Assembly: GCA_007449985.2 (NCBI GenBank)
Contig: VIIQ02000081.1
Coordinates: 1-64,000 of the forward strand
Reading direction: 5' to 3'
DNA from: Desmodesmus armatus
Lineage: Eukaryota > Chlorophyta > Chlorophyceae > Sphaeropleales > Scenedesmaceae
DNA: 64,000 nucleotides
The position numbers and the translations under genes are program-made. This document shows positions 24,859 through 36,363 of the stretch, piece after piece (position 1 is the first letter of the stretch; every line of letters starts with the position of its first letter). Below the pieces are notes generated by a model. The model saw nothing but the letters and a program-made list of their open reading frames with translations. It did not search any database and had not been told where the DNA came from.

Positions 24859-26557
24859 CACAGGAAGTGCATCCAGCCAATGATCATCCATCCAAAGTTG
24901 CCACATTCCGCAGTTGGGTACAAGTGCGTGGGAGCGCACAGTAAAAGCACATGGGTCAGCCTCCTTCTTGGTGTTCTGGGTCAGACCGGCGCTAACTGTG
25001 CGCAACACGGTTTGCATGATCATGTGGCTCAGTGATTTGCAGATTGGTTTTGCTTGTGTGGCTGTGGTAGCTGCCAACTGGGTTGTGTGGGGGAACTACG
25101 TTTGCTGCTCCTGTGCCGTGAGGCGTGGAGTAGGTCGTGCTCTGGCAGCACTTGCCGCGCAGCTGTCTCACGTCTGCGCTGGTGTAGCGGCCTTCAGGAA
25201 TGGGCCTGCATCTGCGCCTTCTGTTTGACAAGTGACACGCTTGGCGGGGGCCGTCACAAGGAGTGGCAGCCCACACTGGATTGGAAATTCGACAGGCTGC
25301 GTGTGGTGAGCCACAAGTTGACCTTGTAGGGGCAGCCATTGTCTCCCAACTGTTACGCACCAGTTTGATGGCGATCACAGTGCCGAGTTTTGGTCATTGT
25401 CACCGAATTGGACGGTTGTCCCTTTGATGTGGGTGTCAACAGCCCTGCCCTCATTGCGTAAGATACGCATACTTTGGGTGACGGTCATCATCATCATTAC
25501 ACGTGTTTCCAGCCAGGTTCATCGCGCAGCATGCTGCTAGCAGCGAGTCGACCTTGGTGCAAGACAAGCAATACACCACCAGGCGACCAGTGACCTAAAA
25601 CACTAGAAAGCCTGGGCCAGTTACGGCCCTCAAAGCCAACAGCACAAGAAAAAGAACTAATATAGGTAGCATGTTGTACATATACTATACAAGCAACTCA
25701 GTTGGACATGACCCCTGGTCCAGTTGCAGACCATGCTGCCTGGAACGGCAGGGTCTCAGCGCGCTGCCGCATCCTGCTGCTGTAGCGTGTGGCATTGAGT
25801 GGTCGCCGGAAAGGCACCCCATTAGCGCGTGGGTGTGTCAGTCTGTAGAGCATGCTCCGCCAAGAACCGCGCAACGCACATGCATCCGTAAGGTCGTGCA
25901 TGTTCGTTGGCTGCCCCAAGGCCTGCAGATCCCTCGTGACACATTTTTCCCAGCTCATAGGCGGTGCCCCCCGCGGCGCTGCACCAGCGTCGCGACGGTG
26001 CTGGTGTATTTGTTGGGTGACGGTGCTGGTGTATTTGTTGACAGTGCAAGTGTCGCTGTTCATCTGCAAATATAATTACGGTGCCCCATGTGGCTGGCCA
26101 CTAGTGTCACATCTTGTGCCTCCCACGGCAGAAAACGTCTTCAGCAAACACTCTGGGGTGGCCTGAAGGGGTTGTGAGAGCGCCGCATCCCCTGGCACTC
26201 GTCGTCCTCAGTCGTGATCTAGCTGGCTGCAGTTGGTCTGTTACTGCAGTTGAGGTGTGCGCAAGGCAATCTGTAGGTAGTTCAGCCGGCATGCGTATGC
26301 CGTTGGCTGGTGGATGAGCATGCCAGCGCATCCCCTGAAAGCTTACGTCTGTGCGACTGGGCTTGACATGTCGTTTGTGTGTTGTCCTGGGGCTGTGCCA
26401 GCATTGTGATGTTGTTTGGGGCCGCACAGTGCTATGCTGCATCCACTTATTGTTGCGAGGCCTGCCTGTGGGTGATGCATGCGGCATACACGGCTGCTGG
26501 CGGATGTGTAGGCTGCGTGCACTATTGCTCTCATTGCTGTGTTCAGCATTTGAAGCA
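23676..26557 (+). other. GT-rich tract, copy 2, 5' part
   Basis: Counterpart of 10.7-13.6 kb, with no gene recognised. It includes the GT microsatellite at 24,784-24,855 (about 36 units). One visible substitution against copy 1 is at 26,185 (g for a). Confidence 0.45.
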
Positions 26558-26565
26558 AATTGCAC

Positions 26566-27051
26566 CCGGCAATCCCGGCCCACCCACCGGCCCCTAGGGG
26601 GGGTGATAATACCCCGAGCCAGGCTGCTGACCCGGGCAAGTGCAGTGAAGGGAGAGGGATCCCCTGATGCTGATTACTGCCACAGAGGCAAAGGAAGGAA
26701 TGGGTGCAGAATACAGCCGGAAAAGGCATGGAGCCCGCTATTGGGTGTGCTACCCTAGGGATTCAAGGTTCCCTCAGGTCGGGACTGAGGGGACTCTCCC
26801 AGTGGGTCAAGGGTGATACCTTACAGCATCCAAGCTCCCATGTCGAACAACATCTCCAGCCCGAATTTCGGTGGGTTTACACGGCCCCCAGGTGTGCCCC
26901 TGGGGAGTGAGATGTGGCCACGAGTGCCATTGCCCTAGACCCCCAGGCGTGTTGGTAAGAAGAGCCGTCCTCAACGGACGCGAGGCCAATGGGACGAAGT
27001 CCTATGGCGTTAAGAGACCAAGGGGGTGTCTCTGTATCTTTATCTTTTTTT
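26566..27051 (+). mobile_element. 486-bp SINE/truncated-LINE-like insertion, only in copy 2
   Basis: Copy 1 reads straight through aattgcac at 13,561-13,568. In copy 2 that octamer occurs twice, at 26,558-26,565 and 27,052-27,059, on either side of 486 extra bases. The insert starts ccggcaatcccggcc and ends ctgtatctttatcttttttt, so it has a T-rich 3' end as in the LINE at 3.5-5.1 kb. It has no long frame of interest. Target duplication plus T-rich tail fit target-primed retrotransposition of a SINE or the 3' end of a LINE. The empty site in copy 1 proves that it arrived after the duplication. Confidence 0.85.
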
Positions 27052-27059
27052 AATTGCAC

Positions 27060-28465
27060 TTGGCTCAGCTGACTTGTTCAAATTGGGGCTGCTTGCTGAA
27101 GAGCTTGGCCAGCACAGGCTGTTGCAGACATGCAAGGGTGCATCATGGCCATGCTGCTGTCAGTGTGATGAACATGTGTTTGTGCCAGGGCCTTGGCAAC
27201 TCAACTCGAAGCGGGTACAGGACATGTTCTGACATATGCATGCTGCTGTTGTATGGGAGTCAGCTACTGTCTGGTCGGCTGTGCCCCAACTTCTTCAACA
27301 TGACAGAAGTGCACCCCAGGTGTGCCGCATTTGAGCTTTGGCGCTATCATCGTGGTGTAATGCGCTTGGTAACAGAGCAGCCCAGCATGTGCACATGCAA
27401 AGGAGCTGTTACTGTCTGCTGCCAGCTGAGCAAGCACCCATCCACCCGTGCTATTCTTGCACAGGCCCCCCTCTCTCAGGCCGTTGTATCCATTTCTGGC
27501 AAGTCCACCGTGGGCTTGCAGGGCTGTTTGGCTGGTCACAACATGGTAGTCCTTGCCTGCTGTGCCCACTTGTGTGACGGGGCTTCAGTCTGAGGGCCAA
27601 GAGGCTTTGAGATGGGCTGCTCCTTGAGTGAGCGTGGAGCTGAACTGCATCACTGTTGTTGGTGACTGCTGGTTTACTAGCTGGTCTTTTGCATGCGAGG
27701 CGCATGTGGTGCTTCTTGGCCTGTTTGTTGTACAATCCTGCAACGTGGTAGTGCAGCTGCATCCATGCTAGGCTGGACTTGCTTGATATCACTGCTGCCA
27801 TGCACCTGTCAAGGAACGTGTTGGCAGGTGGCAAGCATTGGGGTGGACGTAGCGCCCCGCCAGCTGTTGCGCAACTGCCACACGTTTAGGGTGACCTCTC
27901 CCCAGAGGTCTTTTGTCATGGTCACCACATATCGTCTGCGTCATCGTGCTGCTGCCATGTAATAGTGGAAGTCGTGGAGCCACTGATGCATATGCATGTG
28001 TGTGGTGGATGGTGTGCTACGGTGTCCACCTGTGTTCAAGGCGTGCGGTCCAGTGCGCAGCCTCTGTTGGCTTGGCTATGCACCTGTGCAAGATTGCTGG
28101 GACAGGGCACCGCAAGCGTGCCTCAAGGTCACTGGTGCACTATACCAGTGCAACAGGTGGCATGTTTGTTTTGTCAGACAAAAGGCATGTACGATTGTGT
28201 TGGGGTTGAGTACGGTCAATGTTGTGAACGTCAGTGAGTGCACGCTACACCACCATCCCCCCGTCCTGCTGGCATCTGTGTGGCCACTGCTGAATGCCTT
28301 GGCCGCACCAGCACTTCATCAAGAGCACTGGTATCAGCTCACTGCATTTGCAATTGCATGGCTGATCAGTGCAGTGTCCTGTGGTTGGTGGAGGCATGAT
28401 GGTGGTTGAACTTGTACGCTGCTGGATTCGTGGACCAGGGCACACAGCCAGTGGGATGTCATGGC
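27060..28465 (+). other. GT-rich tract, copy 2, middle part
   Basis: Counterpart of 13,569-14,975. No gene is recognised. A 6-base tatggc present in copy 1 is missing near 28,073. Confidence 0.4.
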
Positions 28466-28469
28466 AGTC

Positions 28470-29045
28470 TGGTTGTCTGATCAGAGGATATTGGCAGCGA
28501 GGAGGTACCAAAAGAACAATCACACCAGCATTGTGAGTGCCTGGGTTTGAGGTTGACTTTGCACATCTGCTGGCAAAGTTGGGCATGACTCGAGCGCACG
28601 CTAGCGCAGCACACCCCACCAGCAACTGCGCAGTGGAGCTCCTCGTCAAAGCTTTCAAGCACGTGGTGCGTGCGCATGTCAACGAGCACTGGCTCTTGTA
28701 CCGTTTGTGCGCATGCAGGACTGGTCCCGTTTGCATTCTATGCTGGGTATCACCCCACAAAAGATGGTGGTTTGTCGGTGTCCAGCCAGACATGTGCCCT
28801 TGGCTCAAGTGCGCCAGGCAGCAGCAGTCTCTCTGCCTGGTGTTGTTGATGTGCCGATTGAGTGTGCCTCTTTGCTGATGCACGCTACACAGCTGCAGGA
28901 AAAGCAGGCTCAGTAGAATACCGAGGTTTTTGAGAGCATTCAGGCACAGTTTGATCGCAATGCAGCGCACTGGCCCAGGCATGTGGACAACGTGCGCAAG
29001 CGCTTGCAGGCACAGCACACTGTCGGCGTTCGGGTGCTGCAAAGG
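28470..29045 (+). pseudogene. Ty3/Gypsy-like integrase remnant, copy 2
   Basis: Same broken integrase as in copy 1. The SDQGT motif has here changed to SDQRI (about 28,476-28,490), while HLLAKLGMTRAHASAAHPTS and VELLVKAFKHVVRAHV at about 28,561-28,685 are kept. The same frameshifts are present, so the decay predates the duplication. Confidence 0.6.
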
Positions 29046-31160
29046 GTGCTGCTTACATACTAGGCCGCTCCATGAAGTAGTGCTTGCGATGGTACTATCT
29101 GCATCTACACACTCCTTGGGTTCTTGGTGTTGCAGTGCAGGGTCCACCCAAGCTCAACCCTCTTGCCTGCTGGCACACGGTGCCAGGCTGGCCATTCTCT
29201 GTAAAATCATAGAGAGGGATGACGTTGGTGGCTTTGGCATGTTTGCTTGTTGGTTGGTTGTCTGTTTGTTTCGTACCCTGCCCATTGGGTTGCTTGGAGG
29301 GTTTGCAATCACCACCACTGTGCTTTTGCACCTGCCATTGTCTTTTAGTGACTGTCGGTCTTCTTGGTGCTTGTATGACTTGGGCTGGTTTGAAGCAGGA
29401 TTAGGAGTACTGTGGCCATACTGTTGCTCACCTGTCCCTTTTGGGGGGGGGGGGGTAGCCCAGTAGCTCGTGACAGGATGATGAGTGACAGGATGAGCTA
29501 CAGCTTGGCTACAGGACCAAGCTGGCTCAGAGTGGGGTGCTGTGCCCCTGGGTGGGACAACAGGTGGCATGCATGATGCGCTGTGTTACCAACACTGTGA
29601 CTCACTGGCAGTGTTGAGCTACAGCTTGGCTACAGGACCAAGCTGGCTCAGAGTAGGGTGCTGTGCCCCTGGGTGGGATAACAGGTGGCATGCATGTTGT
29701 TGTTATGCTGGGTTCAACACGCTGGCAGTGCTGTGCATCGTCAGGATAAGGCTTGTGTGTCATGTGCAGGCAATGCTGATGGTGATGCGCAGTGTGATGT
29801 CGATGGAGGGCCGCCTTTGTTGTTGAAAGTGCCACCCAGTCCCTGCAGCTTGGTCGAGACAGATTTGTCACTGTGATTTGTGGCGTGTCGGTGTGCAAAG
29901 TTGGGACAGTGGTAACATAACGCGCTGCTCCACCGGTGGTCCATTGTTTTTGGTGACTGGATGCATGGGAGCATGGCCACAGTGCTACAACCGTCAGTAC
30001 TGTCGGATGAGCACAGCAGCTGCAACATCTGTTGCTTGGCAGGCATCACTGTTGTGGGCAGCGCTCTCAGTCGTGTCTGTCGACTCCCTTGAGCAGGTGC
30101 AGTAACATCGTGTGTTGCAGTGCATGCAGCCGACATGAGCAGAGGACTCTGGCTGAGCATGCACCCATAGCTGCAACATGTGATGTGGTCAGGGATGCGT
30201 CCAGTAGTACAAGCTCCTCTGGTGAGAGTTGGAGGTGCCACCATTGAATCATGTGTGGCTGCACTCCGTGTGCAGCTATGGTATCCGGGCTGCCACCTTT
30301 CCATCTTCAAGACGGGGTCAGTGACCCGTTGGCCGCCCAAGGTTGCCATGCAGAGATGGTTCCACAGAGTATCGCCCTAAGCACTTGGTGCTCTGTTGGT
30401 TGTGAATCCTGCCCGAGGCGAGTTACAAACTGAACCCCATCATGATCCTGTGACAGCTGTCTGGTTTGTGAAGGGGGGGCTGTGCGAGCATGTTTGGTGG
30501 TGGTGCATAACAGTAACCTTCGTTGATCGGTTATGCAAGGGGCTGGCTGCGTCCCCCACAGCCCTCGTGCAGCGGTTCTGGCATAGTGCACACATTATCG
30601 ATTGGTGTACCAGATGTGTGAGGGCTACCGCAGTGGATTTGTGTCTACTGTCCCTGACTGCGCATAAACCACAGCAGGCATCCCCACATAGCATGTCCAA
30701 ACACTGTCAGATCACAGTCTGCAAAAGTCACAACTTCGAGTGGCCACTTGGCCGCTAGCCTCACTGCCCCTTGGGTCAAGGTCACCATGAACTGGGTGAT
30801 TGGGTGATGTATGTGTGCATCCGCGGCTATTCCAATGTGGTGTTGAATGCAGCGATGATACATGGCTGACCAGCTGCATGCTCTGTTGATGGCCGATTGT
30901 GGTCCACTAAGCCATGTCTATGCAAGTACCTTCAGCTCAAATGCCGCAATAGAATGGTCCCAGGAACGAATAGATCTAGACCGGTTTGTATCCTAGCGCT
31001 GTAGGGATTTCCTGCGTCGGCCTCGCATCCGACGCGTCCGTCATCGGTCTCGCATTCGCCGGCACAGGCTGCACCACCGAAAATGAAGTCAACAATGGTG
31101 GACCTTGGTGATCCAGTTGAGCTTTGATTTGATTTTGAATTGCATTGAAGTTTCACGCGG
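29046..31160 (+). other. GT-rich tract, copy 2, 3' part
   Basis: Counterpart of 15.56-17.65 kb with more substitutions and a different arrangement of the local duplications at 29,510-29,690. No gene is recognised. A G-run lies at 29,443-29,455. Confidence 0.4.
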
Positions 31161-31169
31161 TGGGGGTGG

Positions 31170-33000
31170 GGGTGTTGTATATGCTCTGCACTGGGCAAGC
31201 GGCACCTCAAAAGCAACAGATACATGTCGTTGATTGCCGTGTGTGTTTTCCAGCGTTTCACAGCACAGAAAAGACCACTCAGCAAGATGCATGAGACTAC
31301 TTCAACACCAGCAGCCCGCAAGACACGTCGTGCGCTGGGGGGGGGGGGGTATCAGCGTCACACCGGGTGTGGCAACGCTGCAACAAACGGCAATTCTCAC
31401 ATGCAGTTTGAACGCTGGGTATGCTGGCTAGAGTGCTACTGCACACCAGTGACTCCTCAGACTGGTGCACCTGACTACTACAGCACTGTGTGCAAGCGAT
31501 GTCAGGGTGGTGGCTGGGGTCCACCATAGACCCTGATGGTGTTGCATATGCTCTGCACTGGGCAAGCACCTCAAAAGCAAGCAATACATGCTGTTTGAGT
31601 GCCGTATGTGCTTGCCAGCGTTTCACTGCAGTGAAAAGACCACTCAGCAAGATGCATGAGACTACTACAACACCAGCACCCTGCAAGACACGTCGTGCGC
31701 TGGGAGGTGGGGAGGGGGGTGCCGGCGTGGGTGTGGCAACGCTGAAACCAACGGCAATTCTCACATGCAGTTTGAACGCTGGGTATGCTGGCTAGAATGC
31801 TACTGAACACCAGTGACTCCTCAGACTGATGCACCTGACTACTACAGCACTGTGTGCAAGTGATGTGAGGGTGGTGGCTGGGGTCCACCATGGACCCTGA
31901 TGGTGTTGCATATGCTCTGCACTGGGCAAGCACCTCAAAAGCAAGCAATACATGCTGTTTTAGTGTTGTGTGTGCTTGCCAGCGTGTCACTGGAGAGAAA
32001 AGACCACTCAGCAAGATGCAAAAGACTACTTCAACTCCAGCCGCCCGCAAGACACATGGTGCGCGGGGGGGTGTGGGGTGTCAAATGTGGCGATGCTGCA
32101 ACAAACGGCAATTCTCACATGCAGTTCGAACGCTGGGTATGCTGGCTAGAATGCTACTGCACACAACTGACTCTTCAGCCTGATGCACCTGACTACTACA
32201 GCACTGTGTGCAAGTGATGTGAGGGTGGTGGCTGGGGTCCACCATAGACCCTGATGGTGTTGCATATGCTCTGCACTGGGCAAGCACCTCAAAAGCAATT
32301 AATACATGCTGTTTGAGTGCCGTGTGTGCTTGCCAGCGTTTCACTGCAGAGAAAAGACCACTCAGCAAGATGCATGAGACTACTTCAACACCAGCACCCT
32401 GCAAGACACGTTGTGTGCTGGGGGGCGGGGAGGGGGGGTATCAGCGTGGGTGTGGCAACGCTGAAACAAATGGCAATTCTCACATGCAGTTTGAACGCTG
32501 GGTATGCTGGCTAAAGTGCTACTGCACACCAGTGACTCCTCAGACTGATGCACCTGACTACTACAGCACTGTGTGCAAGTGATGTGAGGGTGGTGGCCGG
32601 GGTCCATCATGGACCATGACGGTGTTGCATCTCCTCTGCACTGGGCTTGCGGCGCCTGAACAGCAATAACCCCATGCTGTTTTATTTGCCGTGTGTGCAT
32701 GTCAAATTTGCAATGCACGGCACCGACTACCCAGCAAGATGCAAGAGACTACTGCAACATCAGCAGCCCGCAAGACACATGGTGCGCGGGGGGGGGGGGG
32801 TAAATGTGGTGATGCTGCAACAAACGGCAAGTCAATTTGTGACACATGCAGTTTGAACGCTGTGTATGCTGGCTAGAGTGCTACTGCACACAACTGACCC
32901 CTCAAATTGATGCACCTGACTACTACAGCACTGTGGGCAGGTGATGGGAGGGTGCTGGCTGGGGTCCATCATGGACCATGGCGTTGCGTACTACTCGGAG
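31170..33000 (+). repeat. Satellite array, about 360-bp units, copy 2 (five units)
   Basis: The landmark ctctgcactggg recurs at about 31,183, 31,551, 31,915, 32,269 and 32,634, so the period is 354-368 bases. Units carry the same Cys-rich frame as copy 1. The last unit differs most (gcttgcggcgcctgaacagc in place of gcaagcacctcaaaagc) and resembles the sequence where copy 1 joins copy 2, which suggests that the duplication junction lies within a satellite unit. Confidence 0.85.
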
Positions 33001-33282
33001 TTGGCTTGGCTTGATATCAAGCAGCGCTGGTGTGTGAGTGTGTTTCTTTGTAATAACTCTGATGTGAGGCACCATCATCGAACCAAACAGCTCTGCATTA
33101 TTTGTGCGCTTGCCGTTTGAAGGGCCCACCCAACACGGCCATAGGCCAATCATTGGTTGTATCCTACAATGCTCTAGCTACGTTGTGTATGCCGCTGTCA
33201 GCTTTCAGCATGCCCCCCCCCACCCACCCACTCCACCGCCCCTTACAGGCAGAACATCCCCTGCCACCACAAACTCACAAAC
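33001..33282. other. Junction sequence 3' of the satellite and of the glycosyltransferase gene
   Basis: Unique sequence between the last satellite unit and the 3' end of the epimerase-GT2 gene. It holds a C-run at 33,213-33,222 and ttaca at 33,243-33,247, the complement of the TGTAA signal used for polyadenylation in chlorophytes. No gene is seen. Confidence 0.4.
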
Positions 33283-36200
33283 TCAGTACTTTGCCAATTG
33301 CAATGCTCGCTTCACAAAGGGCTTCAAGCCAGAAGTCTGTATCCTACTTTCAAGCTTGGCGGCCCACACGATCATTCTTAGGTAGGTGTTAAAATTCACC
33401 TGCTGCATTAGCACATACTGCCATGGCACTGGCCAGTTGCTCTGCTATTTCAATATTGTGCAAAACCGCTGTGGTCCTCACAATTTTGTCGGCCATAGGG
33501 ATGGACGCAGCTGCGGTGCTTCCTTTCTTGTTGTCAATGAGTGCTACCAAACATTGATTGTGCATGTAGCTCGCACTCAAAACCCCGAGCGTCTCAGTTG
33601 TCACCACTGTGGTGTTTGCCACCACAACCATGGGCTGTATAGACTCCAGAAGCGTGCTGAAATGGCTGGCGACATCACTCATTATTGCAGCCTTGCGGTA
33701 TGTGAGTGCAACTCCTTTGTGTGTCAGCCCCGGCTTGATTACGAAGGCGTACTGGAGGCCCAGTGAAGAAGCGAGAAGGTTGCCGGTGGTATTGGCGTAG
33801 CTGGCCACAGCATACAGCACCAACTGTTTGCAGCCATGATTGCCTGGTATCTGACCAGGTGTGATGTCATTGACCACGTCCTTGAGTGCCTGTAGGTCTG
33901 TGCCCACGTCCGAGTACAGCAACACAGAGCAGCTAGTGGTTTGCTTGAACTGTTGTGCATGCCATGTGCGGTAATCGCCCTTCCAGAATATTGCAGCCTC
34001 TTGCTGGTAACGGATGTCTATGGAAACCAAAGACCCTGTTGTATCTGCCTGGGATAAGGCCCAATAATCTTGGGAGATCCCCATAGTGTCAGGATCTGCG
34101 TAATCAGCAGGCATGACATGACACCGCATGCCTCCATGAACTCGAAGATTGTAACAGAGATTGACATCTTCACCTGTGGCCCAGGTGTAAGGTACCTGTC
34201 GGAACATATACTGTACGTGCTCAGACCTCATGAACCACATGCCGCCAACTATATCCACCACACGCAGTTCTGTGGTATTAGTGGCTGGCCCCAGATATTC
34301 CACGGCACCAGTAGGCTGACCCTGGTGCCCTTTTACACCAAAAACGCCCTTGAACGGATCCATGTTGGCCACGTGCATGGTGTTGCGTAGGAAGTGCTTG
34401 CCAGGAAGGCAGTCATCATCAAACACTGCCACCCAAGGGGTCGTGGACTGCAAAGCAGCTTGGAAGCGGCCCCAGTAACCAAGTTGCTTGTCACCAGAAA
34501 TAACAAAAATTGAAAAGGGTGGATGAGCATGCTGATCTTTCCACCGTTGAACCTCTGCAGCAATCTCTGATGCGTCAGGCGCAGCAAACCAGACAAGCCA
34601 GACCTCCTTGGGTTGCAATGATGACCTCGACAAGCAATCTAGCATCCTTCGCACAGTCGCATGCCGTCTGTAAAAAGACACCACAACAGTAAGCTCAAAG
34701 CCAACAGTGGAGTTTGGGCTGTACGCAGACGGCATGCTCAGCAAGCGATCAAGCGTCCATCCCCTTGGCTCAGCTTCATGTGCTTGTGTGCTGGAAACTG
34801 GAGAGGCAGATGGCAACCCTTGCAACTGGTGGCTGTGTTGTGGTTGTGTGCTGCTGGCTGCCACCGCCAACGTCTCCTGCAGACGCTTAGCACGAACAGT
34901 AACATCTGCATGTTGCTCTTGCAGACTGCCCTCCATTATGCGCTGTGTTAGCACGTGGGCGATTTGCTGAGCACTGGTGCCATCTCCATACACCAGTCCA
35001 GATGTGACCCTCTGGAGTGACCGAGAGCCATTGTACACTGCTTCCAAAGCAGATAATACACCATCTGCAGTGGCAGGTTGTAGCTCCACAACGCCAGCAA
35101 TCACCCCCTCGGGCCTTTCTGTCATGTTGCGCACCACCACGGTGGGTATCCCCAGTGAAACAGACTCCTCCTGAATGCCACCTGAATCAGTCAGGATGAA
35201 GTCCGTGTGTTTGTAGAGGGCAGCAAAATCCGCATAGTCGACAGGATTTGTCAGCAATAGGTTGCTTGGGGGATTAAGACCAAATGCAGCAAGTGCTGCC
35301 TGTTGTACATTGGGGTTGCGATGGAGAGGGATTATGATTGCCAATGGTCGGTTTCCAGGCTGGAGAGAGGCAACGGCACTGTCTCTGATGGCTTCAAACA
35401 TGCGCTGCATCATCACTCCCTGGGCCTCCCGCCGATGCATGGTTACAAGGACTTTGACAGCTGTGTTGCTGACATTGTGGGCAAATGCCCTGAATTGTTG
35501 TGCCACATTGCTGCTTGTCAAGCCAGATGCCATCTGTTGTTGCAAGGCATCAACCACGGTGTTTCCAACATTGGTGACATACTCTGGGAAGATGCCTTCG
35601 CGCTGCAACGCTGCTTCAGCAAATGTAGTTGGTGGAAACAGATATGTTGATATATGATCAATCACACGACGGTTCAATTCCTCAGGAAAAGGGTTGTGAT
35701 TGTCAAACGATCGCAGCCCCGCCTCCACATGTGCAATTGGTATGCCATGGTATGAAGCGGCAAGTGCTGCAGCCAGTGACGTTGATGTGTCACCCTGCAC
35801 AACAACCACTGTGGAAGCAGGAAGGGAACCAGCCAGCAGCTGGTAGCTCTGCTCAAACACTCTGCTAAACAGGTCACCAAGGGATCTAACGCCACTAACT
35901 CCGGCCTGAGGAAACGTGACGTCAAACTCAAGCCCAGCTGCAACTGCAGCAGTCGTCAACATGTCTGTGTGTTGCCCAGTGTTGACTACGATGACTCGGG
36001 CTTTATCAGTCAAGCTTGCGCTGCCTCGCAAAGCATGCACCACAGGAGCGAGCTTGATGGCTTCTGGACGTGTGCCCAAGAACACGTAAATGCAGACTGT
36101 GGGTTCCACGCATGAGTTGAATAGCACTCTCTCTCGTCCATGGCCCAAGTCAGCCAGCCATCCACCTGCGGATTGGACTACAACCCAAGCATCAGCTTCA

Positions 36201-36363
36201 CGTCGCAATTGCGCAAAGCATATGCGCGTTGATTTTGCGTACCACTTGAAGAAATTGCCATCATGAGGGACAGACAAGAGAACACAGTCAATAGTACAAG
36301 AGCACATGAGAGTTGGGTGTCTCTTTTGTTCGCTTGTTTTTGGTCACGAACCCGGCTGCCCAT
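33283..36363 (-). CDS. Membrane-anchored UDP-GlcNAc 2-epimerase / GT2 glycosyltransferase fusion
   Basis: Exon 1 (36363-36243) encodes MGSRVRDQKQ and a hydrophobic anchor (SCALVLLTVFSCLSLMMAI), a type II topology typical of Golgi enzymes. A 77-base intron (AGTG|GTACGC to CCGCAG|GT) joins in phase to exon 2 from 36165. Residues about 66-450 match non-hydrolysing UDP-GlcNAc 2-epimerase (WecB type), which interconverts UDP-GlcNAc and UDP-ManNAc: GTRPEAIK at 71-78, GDTST at 165, HVEAGLRS at 186, PFPEELNR at 199, then TDSGGIQEE. After a linker, residues from about 529 form a GT2 fold (LTVVVSFYRR, FDDD at 622-625, GEDVN at 705), with a further region of unknown function. The annotated stop is TAA at 33,389 (965 residues). 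Dropping one base of the 33,391-33,394 homopolymer extends the frame to 33,283 by about 35 residues. TGTAA follows at 33,243-33,247. Confidence 0.85.

Larger units (their letters stand above)
19500..33000 (+). repeat. 13-kb direct tandem repeat, copy 2
   Basis: Second copy of the unit described at 6.5-19.5 kb, in the same orientation and directly abutting its satellite array. The near-identical part starts at about 19,667 (gtaaaagcatggcagctgtc). It differs from copy 1 by homopolymer lengths in the fold-back element, a shorter GT tract, a 486-bp insertion at 26,566, a 6-bp deletion near 28,073, and growing substitution density after 28.4 kb. The array at its end has different unit lengths. Confidence 0.9.

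Noticed and set aside
6500..33000. Tandem duplication as a pure assembly artefact
   Set aside because: Copy-specific insertion with its own target duplication, different microsatellite length and many 3' substitutions argue for two real copies, though the identical AP2 section still deserves a read-level check.
36166..36307. Using the ATG at 36,307 as start of the epimerase-GT2 protein
   Set aside because: It gives a leader with no targeting or family features. The 77-base intron model yields a type II anchor and joins in phase.
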